A DNA stretch of 64,000 nucleotides from Rhodococcus opacus (lineage in GTDB: Bacteria > Actinomycetota > Actinomycetes > Mycobacteriales > Mycobacteriaceae), in contig NZ_JAAXPA010000002.1 in NCBI RefSeq assembly GCF_012396235.1, forward strand, positions 186,001-250,000, given 5' to 3'. Shown here piece after piece: positions 9,175 through 17,232 of this stretch (its first letter is position 1; every line of letters starts with the position of its first letter). Below the pieces are notes generated by a model, which was given only the letters and a program-made list of their open reading frames with translations, did not search any database and was not told where the DNA came from. A program made the position numbers and the translations under genes.

Positions 9175-10289
9175 GAGACCAGTTCCTCGTACATCGAGAT
9201 GTGCTGCTGCGAGGCGGCGTCCCAGGAGAACGTTTCGGCGTGAGCACGGCACTGTCCGGGCCCGGGAACGTTTCCGTCCAGAGCGCGGACGATCCGGTCT
9301 CCGAGCGCATCGGCGTCGCCGGCAGGAACGATCAAGGAAGTGTCGAGTTCCTGTACAGCGTCCGGCAATCCGCCGCACTCGGTCACGATCGGGGCGCGCC
9401 CGGAGGCCAGGGATTCGAGCGCGATGAGTCCGAACCCTTCGAGGGCGACGGATGGGACGATGGTTACCGCTGCCTGTCCGTACAACTGAGCCAGTCGTCC
9501 GTCAGTGGCGGTGCCCTCGAATGTGATGGCGTCGCAGTAGCCGGACTCGGCAGCTTGAACCCGGAGCGCCGATTCTTCGGTGCCCGTACCGACTATCACG
9601 AGTCGGGCGTCGGGATGGGCAGCGATGACTGCTTGCCATGACCGGAGCAGAACATGTATACCCATCCTCCTCTCGAGGCGTCGCACGCAGAGGATCGTGC
9701 ATGACGCCGAGGGATGATCCGATGGGCGAAATCGGTTGAGATCGACACCAGGAGGAATAACCCTGATCCTGTCTTCTGGCACCTGGTAGTTCGCGACGAG
9801 CAGATTGCGGAAGTGCTTGGACAGCACGACGAAGCGATCTGCGCCGGCGTAGCGGAGCCGCTCGATCCAGTACTTCGACCGCGCAACTGTCTCACTGGCC
9901 CCGACCATGCGACTTTCGGCCGCCCAGGGCCCGTGAAAGTGAACAACCAGGGGGTGTTTGCCATGCGCGTCGATCGCCGAGCGTCCATAGAGGCAGAAAT
10001 GTCGGTCGATGACCGCGTCCGGCGGTAGAGCGCTGGCGTCGCGGAAAGCGGTGTACGCGCGGCGCAGCGTCGATGCACCGACCGGGCCCCACGAATGCCC
10101 ACCCTGCTCGGGCCTACCGAACGCCGCAGCGGAAACGTCGACGCCCGGTCGCTGATTCAGTGTGGAATACAGGTCGGTGAAATATCGGTTCAGTCCACCA
10201 GGCCCCGACGTGAACCACTCCGATCCCGTCATGTGGAGTCGCAGAGACCGAGAGTTGTCGATTTGTGGGCTACCCACCGTAAAGTTCAT
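9171..10289 (-). CDS. Glycosyltransferase family 4
   Basis: The 372-residue GT-B protein has RVIPPGVDLNRFRP between the two domains and ALEGFGLIALESLASGRAPIV (EX7E) in the donor domain. It is the promoter-proximal gene of the eight-gene minus-strand operon, diverging from the GT2 gene at 10535. ATG at 10289 is the first start; a second ATG at codon 20 (MTGSEWFTSGPGGLNRY) matches the usual family N-terminus better and could be the true start. It overlaps the next gene by four bases. Confidence 0.85.
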   Translation of the reverse strand: MNFTVGSPQIDNSRSLRLHMTGSEWFTSGPGGLNRYFTDLYSTLNQRPGVDVSAAAFGRPEQGGHSWGPVGASTLRRAYTAFRDASALPPDAVIDRHFCLYGRSAIDAHGKHPLVVHFHGPWAAESRMVGASETVARSKYWIERLRYAGADRFVVLSKHFRNLLVANYQVPEDRIRVIPPGVDLNRFRPSDHPSASCTILCVRRLERRMGIHVLLRSWQAVIAAHPDARLVIVGTGTEESALRVQAAESGYCDAITFEGTATDGRLAQLYGQAAVTIVPSVALEGFGLIALESLASGRAPIVTECGGLPDAVQELDTSLIVPAGDADALGDRIVRALDGNVPGPGQCRAHAETFSWDAASQQHISMYEELVS

Positions 10290-10534
10290 TTCGCGCCGGC
10301 TGTCGTTGCTATTGCGCTGTCACGCCGGTCCATTCGGTACCGGACAATTAAACTCTACAGTGCTGCGCACGGCCGCGCGATGTCGTTGCGGGACTTTCGC
10401 GATGCTCGTCCCGGCCGAGGTCTCGAGCCGCTCGGCGTGATAGAATTTGAATCAGTCCTGTCCGCCAGGAAGTATTGGTGCACAACGAGGATCATGATTG
10501 TCGCTCGCGTCAAAAGTTCGGTGGGAGAATAGCG
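10290..10534. other. Divergent intergenic region
   Basis: This 245-base spacer separates two divergent glycosyltransferase genes and must hold the promoters for the minus-strand operon and for the plus-strand GT2 gene. It is locally AT-richer around 10347-10365 and 10440-10455. Weak -10-like hexamers are visible on both strands (for example TAGAAT at 10441 on plus), but I cannot pair them with convincing -35 boxes. Confidence 0.4.
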
Positions 10535-11383
10535 ATGGCTGCTGCCACGGTTTCCGTCTGCGTTCCCGCATATAACGCCGCCTGTACTCTCGAAGAGACG
10601 TTGCGATCGATCCTCGACCAGGACGTCGCAGTCGATCTGGTCGTTCTCGACAATGCGAGCAAGGACGCCACTCAATCGATTGCGCAGTCGTTCAGTGACT
10701 CACGAGTGCGAGTCTTTCGCAACGACGTCGTTCTGCCGATCGGCGCCAACTGGAACAAGGCAGTCGAATTCTCGAACGGACGATTGGTGAAAGTCGTCTG
10801 TGCAGATGACGTCCTGATGCCGGGATCGCTCGAAACTCAGTTGCGTGTAATGGCTGATCCGGCAATAGCTCTCAGCGCCGCCAAGTTCGACGTGATCGAC
10901 GAGAACGGAGCGTTGCGGGAGTCACGACTGGGGATTCCCGGCTTGGAGGGGCTTCATACTCCGCGCACACTGATGAGGACAATTGTCCGACGAGGGCCGG
11001 CCGACTTCGGGCCGACAGCTGCCGCGATGTTCCGACGAGAGCATTTCGATCGTGTGGGCGGATTCCGTGGTGATCTCGTATTCCCCATGGACGTGGATCT
11101 TTTTGCGCGGGTAACAGCTTTCGGGATGTTCTTCGGAATGCCCGAGCTCGTGGCTGCGTGGCGCGACTCCACCTTCAACATGTGCAGTCGAACATCGACA
11201 GTCAGCAAGCTGTCGGACATGCTTCGCTTCCATCACCGAATTGCCCGTGATTATCCCGAGTTCCTCTGTCGTGCAGATGTTCTAGCCGGAGATATGCGCC
11301 TGATGAGAGCGGCCTTTCAGCGACTCGCCGTGCGCTCCCGCACCGTTGTGTCGCGGGGGAACCGGCTGCACGTCGGCTGCTGA
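10535..11383 (+). CDS. Glycosyltransferase family 2
   Basis: I choose ATG 10535 (MAAATVSVCVPAYNAACTLEE), preceded by GGGAG at 10522-10526; the open frame upstream has no family similarity. The 282 residues show the GT-A fold start VSVCVPAYNA, VVLDNASKDAT and the metal-binding CADDVLMPGS, then FPMDVDLFARVTAFG. It is an inverting transferase adding a sugar from a nucleotide donor. It stands alone on the plus strand between two minus-strand units, so it is transcribed separately from the operon it presumably serves. Confidence 0.87.
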   Translation: MAAATVSVCVPAYNAACTLEETLRSILDQDVAVDLVVLDNASKDATQSIAQSFSDSRVRVFRNDVVLPIGANWNKAVEFSNGRLVKVVCADDVLMPGSLETQLRVMADPAIALSAAKFDVIDENGALRESRLGIPGLEGLHTPRTLMRTIVRRGPADFGPTAAAMFRREHFDRVGGFRGDLVFPMDVDLFARVTAFGMFFGMPELVAAWRDSTFNMCSRTSTVSKLSDMLRFHHRIARDYPEFLCRADVLAGDMRLMRAAFQRLAVRSRTVVSRGNRLHVGC

Positions 11384-11425
11384 GTCAGCCGGGGGTGCCG
11401 ACCGGTGGGCCCTGCGCCACTTCTG

Positions 11426-12874
11426 CTACTTGCCTCCGAGCCTCACTACCGCCACTACGGTCATGAGTAGTACCTTGACGTCGAACCACATGCTCCAATT
11501 CTCGATGTAGTAGTTGTCGAACCGCGTGCGGTCCCCGATCGACGTGTCGCCGCGCAGACCGTTGACGGCGGCCCATCCCGTTATTCCCGTCGGCACGCGA
11601 TGGCGCGCTTCATAGTTGGGAACCGTGGCGTGGAACTTGTCGACGAAGTGGGGACGTTCCGGCCTCGGGCCGACGAGTGTCATGTCTCCCCGGATGACAT
11701 TCCACAGTTGAGGCAACTCGTCGAGCGAAGTCGCCCGCAGGATCCGACCGAGACGCCCGATCCTGGCGTCGTGTGCAATGCACCAGTGGGTAGCGGATTC
11801 GTGGTCGCTTGCTGGGCTCATTGTTCGGAACTTGAGAAGTTCGAACACCCGGTCGTCCAAACCGACTCGCTTCTGTCTGAACAAAACCGGTGCCGATCGG
11901 TCCGAGAGATACACTGCGAGAGCGATCGCGAGGAATGTCGGGGCCAACGCCACAAGCATTGCCGCGCTGAGGACTCGGCCCATCCATAACTTCACCCGCC
12001 ACAGGAACGATCGGTGTGCCGCTCGGCGAAACTTCTTCAATGGGACGGTGCCGATGTGTTCCATGTCGCCGGTGACCGCAGTCATCTCCCACAGTCGAGG
12101 AACAACGAAGATCTCGCAGTCGATGCGGTCGCACTCACGCAACGCGTGGATGACCGCGCCGTCGACGGCGTGGGGAAAGGCGAGTACTGCCGTGTCGACG
12201 TAGTGGGTCGTGAGGTACTCACGCAGGTTTCCCCGCAGCGGGGTGATCGGTACGTTCCCATTGCGCGCGGTCTCCGCTTGTGGGGAGTCGTCGAGTAGTC
12301 CGATCAACTGCAGTCCAGACGAGGGCTCCGTGACGATGCTGTCCGCCAGTATCTTCGCGACCGGACCGCCGCCGATGATCACCGTTCGACGACCGCCGCG
12401 GAGTTTCCGTCTGAGGAAACGTTCGACCGGATAGGTGGCGTTGCGGGACAGTACGACCGCCAAGAGGGTCACTGCAGCCAGCTTCGCCGCCCCTACCAAT
12501 GTTCCGTTCGGGGTCAGCACCAGTGCGGTGGCCAATGCCGCCAGCGTGCTTGCTAGTGCGAGCCGGGGCAGGGTGTCGAGTAGTGAGAGCGTCAGGTGGG
12601 GTCGGTACGCGCCCGTGAAGGCCAGGACCGCGACGATTATCGCTGCGGACTGTGCGGGACGATCGATCCGTGTCAGTGAACACACGACGGACAGCACGAT
12701 GAAGTCTGCAGCGAGCGGGAGCAGATAGGCCTGTGCTCGCCTTCTCGCCAGAAGCCGGGTGGGAGCCTGCAGCGAATCCGGAACGGTGTCTGCGGAGTGG
12801 CGGACCGTGCGTGTCGTTGGAGGTCGTGGATACGAGGGGCCGATTCGCAATATTCGACGGGTGCTGGTGGTCAT
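11426..12874 (-). CDS. Undecaprenyl-phosphate sugar-phosphate transferase (WbaP/WcaJ-like)
   Basis: The 482 residues follow the polyprenyl glycosylphosphotransferase plan: an N-terminal membrane region (~50-145), a Rossmann-like CoA-binding-type domain (VIIGGGPVAK, ~165-174) and a C-terminal bacterial sugar transferase domain after a hydrophobic hairpin (~300-323). Key motifs are KFRTM (348-352), SLDELPQL (383-390) and VGPRPE (401-406). These enzymes start repeat-unit synthesis by moving hexose-1-phosphate from UDP-sugar to undecaprenyl phosphate. The start overlaps the stop of the upstream methyltransferase-like gene (ATGA). It is the likely entry enzyme for the whole first locus. Confidence 0.92.
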   Translation of the reverse strand: MTTSTRRILRIGPSYPRPPTTRTVRHSADTVPDSLQAPTRLLARRRAQAYLLPLAADFIVLSVVCSLTRIDRPAQSAAIIVAVLAFTGAYRPHLTLSLLDTLPRLALASTLAALATALVLTPNGTLVGAAKLAAVTLLAVVLSRNATYPVERFLRRKLRGGRRTVIIGGGPVAKILADSIVTEPSSGLQLIGLLDDSPQAETARNGNVPITPLRGNLREYLTTHYVDTAVLAFPHAVDGAVIHALRECDRIDCEIFVVPRLWEMTAVTGDMEHIGTVPLKKFRRAAHRSFLWRVKLWMGRVLSAAMLVALAPTFLAIALAVYLSDRSAPVLFRQKRVGLDDRVFELLKFRTMSPASDHESATHWCIAHDARIGRLGRILRATSLDELPQLWNVIRGDMTLVGPRPERPHFVDKFHATVPNYEARHRVPTGITGWAAVNGLRGDTSIGDRTRFDNYYIENWSMWFDVKVLLMTVVAVVRLGGK

Positions 12875-14109
12875 GGCTGTACTTCATCTCGGTTGCTGGC
12901 GGCTGAACGCGAATCGAGCCGGCCGCCTCGGGTCGTCGGCGTGTCCGCGTACGTCTCACGGTGTCTCGGCGCCAGATGCTCTCGACTCCGAGCGCGGATG
13001 AGCGGAGGAGCAGGAACGCGTGGTGTTTCGGATGGAAGGACCCACCGCCCGGACAGTTCCGGATAACGCTGCGACACTTCGGGTAGCAGATCCGGCAGCG
13101 TGAGCACGACCTTGTCCGGATGAGCGCGAAGCAATTGCTCAGGCGAGATGATCGGCACATCGGTGCCGGGCATTCGCCGCCCTTGTTTGGCGGTGGATGC
13201 GTCGGCGACTGCCGCCACAAGGCCTCGGTCGACGCCCGCGTGGGCGAACAGTGGTACTGCCCGAGATGCGGCGCCGTAGGCGAACACCCGACAGTGCCGC
13301 TGCGCCATCGCTGTCAGCCAGTCGCGAAAGGCTGCCGCATTCGTGTCCGCGGCGAGTTGCAAGGATTGGACCGTGACAGGGTTCGTAACACCGGCCATGC
13401 GTTCATCGACCAGTATGCGATGAACGCGAGGTGTCGGCGGTGCGCACGGCGAACGGCGTGCGGCCGCCAAGACCGTGCCGCCGTAAAGATCGAATAGCCA
13501 GGCGTGTGTGAGGTGTAGTCCTGAGTCGGCCAGCAACCGTCGGAGTGACGTCAAGGAATAGTATGCGAAGTGACCGTGCCGGAGTGCCGTCCACTGCTGG
13601 TGCTTCACAATCGCAGTAAGAGAATGAAATTGAATGAGCAGGACGCCGTCGGCGTCGAGTGCCGCTGCCCGCACCGAGAAGGCAGCCCGCTGGTCAGGTT
13701 CGTGCATGATCCCGAAACAATCGATGACCACCGAGGCTGTGCGCCGGTCCGTCGCGACACGGAACCCCCGCGCGGTGAGCAGCGGTAACCATGTTCCGCC
13801 GTGTGGACTGCCGAACTCGGTAACCGTGTCGCCCGTGAGATACCCGGCATCGGCGACGGCTCGAACAGCTGTGCATGCTTGTGTTCTCAAAGCCTCCGGT
13901 TCGACGCCACGTGGTTCCTCCGGCGCCGTGTCGTCGTCGACGAGCTGAGCAAGACCGCACTCGCGACACAACGCCATTGTCAGGCGGTGCGCCGATTCGG
14001 CTGGCGTGACCGGACTACCAACTGGAGGGAAGAAGTCGGCCGCGGGCATCGAACCGAGGTCGAGTACTCGATCGAACACTGCGACGCCACAGCCTCGACA
14101 GGCCATCAT
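12871..14109 (-). CDS. C-methyltransferase-family protein, probably catalytically impaired
   Basis: The 412 residues match the three-part NDP-sugar C-methyltransferase family: an N-terminal zinc module (Cys4, Cys7, Cys48, Cys51), a central SAM domain and a C-terminal C-MT domain (VFAYGAASRAVPLF). The centre is abnormal. The SAM loop region is shortened (EFGSPHGG, then DRRTASVVIDCFG), and the family YHEH active-site segment reads RHGH (177-180), losing the Tyr and Glu. The intact relative at 17229-18488 has both. It may be a pseudoenzyme, bind a different ligand or act as a partner subunit. The start is ATG 14109 or 14106, right before the first zinc cysteine. Confidence 0.8.
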   Translation of the reverse strand: MMACRGCGVAVFDRVLDLGSMPAADFFPPVGSPVTPAESAHRLTMALCRECGLAQLVDDDTAPEEPRGVEPEALRTQACTAVRAVADAGYLTGDTVTEFGSPHGGTWLPLLTARGFRVATDRRTASVVIDCFGIMHEPDQRAAFSVRAAALDADGVLLIQFHSLTAIVKHQQWTALRHGHFAYYSLTSLRRLLADSGLHLTHAWLFDLYGGTVLAAARRSPCAPPTPRVHRILVDERMAGVTNPVTVQSLQLAADTNAAAFRDWLTAMAQRHCRVFAYGAASRAVPLFAHAGVDRGLVAAVADASTAKQGRRMPGTDVPIISPEQLLRAHPDKVVLTLPDLLPEVSQRYPELSGRWVLPSETPRVPAPPLIRARSREHLAPRHRETYADTPTTRGGRLDSRSAASNRDEVQP

Positions 14110-14171
14110 GTCGGAACCTCGGTGCGATGGAATCGGTGGCCGACCCGGCCCTTGTGCGCAAGAATTGCAGC

Positions 14172-14726
14172 GTGCACGTTGAAACCACCGAATTGACGGA
14201 CGTCCGGGTGTTCCGGCCGGTGCCCCATCGTGACGACAGAGGCCTCTTCACTCGCACGTTCGAAGCCGGCCAGTTCGATGAACATGTGGGAGCGACTGGA
14301 ATCCTGGCCGCAGACTTCCTGCAGGATTCGCAGTCCCGGTCGCGGCGTGGTGTGGTTCGCGGCATGCACGGACGGGCGAGTCCAGGTGAGGCGAAGCTGG
14401 TCCGGTGCGCCCATGGTGCGATCTACGATGTCCTGGTCGATATTCGCAGGGAGTCGCCGACGTTCGGTAGGAAGCAGGCATTCCGGCTCGACGATGTGGA
14501 CTTCGCGCATCTCTACGTTCCGCCCGGTTTCCTGCACGGATTCCAGGCACTCACCGAGAGCGCGGATGTGTGTTATCGCATCGATCGTGAGCACGATCCG
14601 ACGGCAGACATCGCAGTGGCCCACGACGACCCCCGCCTCGCGATATCGTGGCCGCTTCCGGTATCGCTGATCAGCGAACGAGACGCCGCCGCAGGGAGTT
14701 GGACGGCGTTGCTCGAACGGCTGTGA
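14172..14726 (+). CDS. dTDP-4-dehydrorhamnose 3,5-epimerase-like (RmlC family)
   Basis: RmlC-family cupins epimerise a 4-keto-6-deoxy nucleotide sugar. The signs are RGLFTRTFE, RGVVRGMHGR (catalytic His), AKLVRCAHGAIYDVLVDIR and VPPGFLHGFQAL. I favour GTG 14172 because it gives 184 residues and the usual ~24-residue lead to the DxRG motif. An upstream ATG at 14127 would add 15 residues and leave only 17 bases to the divergent gene at 14109. The stop lies 19 bases from the convergent SDR gene. With the neighbouring cytidylyltransferase and C-methyltransferase genes it points to a branched or deoxy sugar, so the substrate may be CDP- rather than dTDP-linked. Confidence 0.83.
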   Translation: MHVETTELTDVRVFRPVPHRDDRGLFTRTFEAGQFDEHVGATGILAADFLQDSQSRSRRGVVRGMHGRASPGEAKLVRCAHGAIYDVLVDIRRESPTFGRKQAFRLDDVDFAHLYVPPGFLHGFQALTESADVCYRIDREHDPTADIAVAHDDPRLAISWPLPVSLISERDAAAGSWTALLERL

Positions 14727-14745
14727 CCGTTCCTGGCAGTGTCCG

Positions 14746-15786
14746 TCATTCATGGCCGGCTCCAACTCGCTGGAAACGCAGGGACTCGTCGAGTACACCG
14801 GTGCGCTCGAGTTGCTGAAGATGGGCGAGTCGGGTGAAACGCTGCGTGAAGAGCACGTCCGTGAGGCCCCAGCGGGTGTACCGGTCGTACAACTCGGCCG
14901 CTCCGTCGACGATGCTCCATCGCGGCACGAAGTCCTCGAATGCCGTGCGGATGGCAGAGAAGTCGACACGGTAGGACCGCGGGTCCGAGCCCGTCTCTCC
15001 CGTAATGAGCACTTGTGAGTCGGGAACCGCGGCGGCGGCGGCCTCGGCGATCTGTGCCACCGTCACATTGTTTGTCTCGGTACCGACGTTATAGGCGACG
15101 CAGTGGATCCGGTCGACCGGCGCGGTGAGTGCACACGCGAACGCGCTGGCGATGTCTTGCGCATGTACCAGTGGGCGCCACGGCGTGCCGTCCGACAAGA
15201 CTCGCACCGTGCCCGTCAGCATCGCGGTGCCGACCAGGTTGTTGAGGACGATGTCGGCGCGCAGCCGTGGGGAGAATCCGAAGGCGGTCGCGTTGCGCAG
15301 GAAAACCGGAGAGAACCCGGAGTCGGCGAGTGCGGCTACGTCTTCCTCGACACGCACCTTGCTCTCGGCGTATGGCGTGAGCGGACGCAGTGGTGCGGAC
15401 TCCGTAACCAACTCGATACCGGCCGAACCGTATACGGAGCAGGTCGAGGCATACAGAAATCGCCGCACACCGGCTTCCTTCGCCAGGCGAGCCAGCCGGA
15501 CGGACGCTCGATGATTGATCTCGTAGGTGATGTCCGGTGCGAGAGACCCCAGCGGGTCGTTCGAGAGCGCTGCAAGGTGAATCACGGCATCGAAGCCGCC
15601 CAGATGCTGCTCTGTCACGTCCCGCAGGTCTACATCGAAAGAGGGAGGGTCGGCGGGTGCAGGACCGAGTACGCACCCGGCGAAGAGCCCGGAATCGAGA
15701 CCCACGACGTCGTGCCCGCGCGTGTGCAATATCGGAACCATGACCGAACCGAGGTATCCCTGGTGGCCGGTAAGGAGCACTCGCAT
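14746..15786 (-). CDS. NAD-dependent epimerase/dehydratase (extended SDR)
   Basis: The start is ATG 15786 (MRVLLTGHQGYLGS); the frame upstream is shadow. The 346 residues form an extended short-chain dehydrogenase: TGHQGYLG nucleotide loop, HLAALSNDP, an SVYG strand with the catalytic Ser region and YAESK for the catalytic Tyr-Lys pair. It acts on a nucleotide sugar as epimerase, dehydratase or reductase. It follows the deacetylase gene by one base and ends convergent with the RmlC-like gene. No separate 4,6-dehydratase is visible in the window, so this gene could supply that step or a late 4-keto reduction. Confidence 0.85.
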   Translation of the reverse strand: MRVLLTGHQGYLGSVMVPILHTRGHDVVGLDSGLFAGCVLGPAPADPPSFDVDLRDVTEQHLGGFDAVIHLAALSNDPLGSLAPDITYEINHRASVRLARLAKEAGVRRFLYASTCSVYGSAGIELVTESAPLRPLTPYAESKVRVEEDVAALADSGFSPVFLRNATAFGFSPRLRADIVLNNLVGTAMLTGTVRVLSDGTPWRPLVHAQDIASAFACALTAPVDRIHCVAYNVGTETNNVTVAQIAEAAAAAVPDSQVLITGETGSDPRSYRVDFSAIRTAFEDFVPRWSIVDGAAELYDRYTRWGLTDVLFTQRFTRLAHLQQLERTGVLDESLRFQRVGAGHE

Positions 15787-15787
15787 G

Positions 15788-16441
15788 TCAGGTCCTTCCG
15801 AATCGGATGGTTGCCTTTTCGAGGACGAACGCCTCCGCGTGCGGTTGTCTGCTCTGCACACCCCTCAGCCGCGACAGCCCGAGGAAGGAGTCTTCGTCGA
15901 ACCAGTCGTGGGTGGTTTGGGAGGGGTAATGCTTCAGCAGTATCCGCGCCTTTTCCGTCGCCACAGCGCGGGTGAGCGGGTGGTAGATCGACGTCCGAGG
16001 TGTGTCGTTCTCCCACTTGAGGATCTCGTACCCCAGGATCAGATGGTCACGGAACACCGTCGGAACCAGCTCCGCCAGCATTCGGTGGTCCTGGTGTGCA
16101 TCGGCTCGGTGCGGAGCGAACACCACGTCGGGATGGCAATCGCGCCCGAAGGCCTCGACTGCCTTCTTGATCGGCTCCCAATATGCCGGTGCGTATCCGT
16201 CCGGAACGTCGAGAACCGTGAGCTCGAGGTCGGCGTCGGGACACAATGCCGCCAACGCATGACGCTCCTCTATCTCGCGGCGGGCGTCGGCTCCTGCCAG
16301 GACGAGCGCCCGGACGCGAAGGCCGGGAGTGCTGGAAGCAAGTGTGAGGAGGGTGCCTCCGAGCCCGATCGCAACGTCGTCACAGTGCGCACCGAGTACA
16401 GCCACTTCGTGGAGCCCCAATGTGTCGAGGCTGATCATCAT
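15788..16441 (-). CDS. PIG-L/LmbE-family deacetylase
   Basis: I use ATG 16441, overlapping the upstream stop (ATGA), for 217 residues; a longer start at 16480 would overlap that gene by 43 bases. The zinc site is clear: AHCDD (18-22; usually AHPDD) and HRADAHQDH (111-119). PIG-L enzymes remove N-acetyl groups from GlcNAc-containing substrates such as GlcNAc-PI or nucleotide-linked amino sugars. It lies between the cytidylyltransferase and SDR genes, so an amino sugar step in this pathway is likely. The Cys in place of Pro in the first motif is a mild oddity. Confidence 0.87.
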   Translation of the reverse strand: MMISLDTLGLHEVAVLGAHCDDVAIGLGGTLLTLASSTPGLRVRALVLAGADARREIEERHALAALCPDADLELTVLDVPDGYAPAYWEPIKKAVEAFGRDCHPDVVFAPHRADAHQDHRMLAELVPTVFRDHLILGYEILKWENDTPRTSIYHPLTRAVATEKARILLKHYPSQTTHDWFDEDSFLGLSRLRGVQSRQPHAEAFVLEKATIRFGRT

Positions 16442-17232
16442 GCGCTGTGTGCGGGCTGCGACGGCTCCCACACCATCCACGGATGGATGCCTTGCGAGTA
16501 GTTCGAATCGAGTTCGGCGCGCTCCTTGAAAGTGTCCGCCGGCTTCCAGAACCCCTCATGGCGGTACCCGAACAAACGGCCTTCACCGGCAAGACGTTCA
16601 CACACATCGGCCACGAGATCGCCGCCAGGGGGAAGGAGATCGAAGATCTCCCGACTGAGGACGAAATATCCGCCGTTCTCCCAGATGGGCAGCCGGCTGA
16701 CCGGGATGATCTCCTTGACCTCGCCGTTCTCGGCCACGTTGACGCAGTGGAACGAGGACTGGGGCGTGACGACGAGCATGGATGCTGCCGCGCCCGACTC
16801 GTGGAACTTTGTGATGACGTCGTCGAGGGGGGCGTCGGTGAGCACGTCTGCATAGTTCGCGAGAAAGTACTCGTCTTCGCCGAGGTGCTGGCGAACGCGT
16901 CGCAGACGCTCGCCGATCGCAGACTCCAGACCGGTATCGACGAATGTGATCGACCAGTCGCTGATGTCGGAATTCAGCAGCTCGATCTTGCTCGCACGCA
17001 AAACGAAGTCGTTGGATTCCGCCTCGCGGTAGTCGAGGAAATAGTCTTTGATTGCCTCCGCCCCGTACCCGAGGCAGAGAATGAACTCCGTATGGCCGAA
17101 ATGAGCGTAGTAGTGCATTACATGCCATAGCAGCGGACGTGGTCCGACCATCTGCATGGGTTTGGGGATCACGTCATTGTGGTCGTTGCGCATGCGTAGG
17201 CCGTATCCGCCGCAGAACAGGACAACTTTCAT
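16438..17232 (-). CDS. Sugar-1-phosphate nucleotidyltransferase (glucose-1-phosphate cytidylyltransferase-like)
   Basis: The start is ATG 17232 with a strong AAGGAGG site on the minus strand and a four-base overlap with the upstream gene. The 264 residues have the nucleotidyltransferase signature GGYGLRMR (8-15) and PKPM (23-26), then LANYADVLTDAPLD and NGGYFVLSREIFD, which resembles RfbF-type glucose-1-phosphate cytidylyltransferases. The reaction would be CTP plus hexose-1-phosphate to CDP-hexose. It is coupled to the methyltransferase, deacetylase and SDR genes, which fits a CDP-deoxysugar path. Nucleotide preference is inferred only from overall look. Confidence 0.85.
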   Translation of the reverse strand: MKVVLFCGGYGLRMRNDHNDVIPKPMQMVGPRPLLWHVMHYYAHFGHTEFILCLGYGAEAIKDYFLDYREAESNDFVLRASKIELLNSDISDWSITFVDTGLESAIGERLRRVRQHLGEDEYFLANYADVLTDAPLDDVITKFHESGAAASMLVVTPQSSFHCVNVAENGEVKEIIPVSRLPIWENGGYFVLSREIFDLLPPGGDLVADVCERLAGEGRLFGYRHEGFWKPADTFKERAELDSNYSQGIHPWMVWEPSQPAHSA

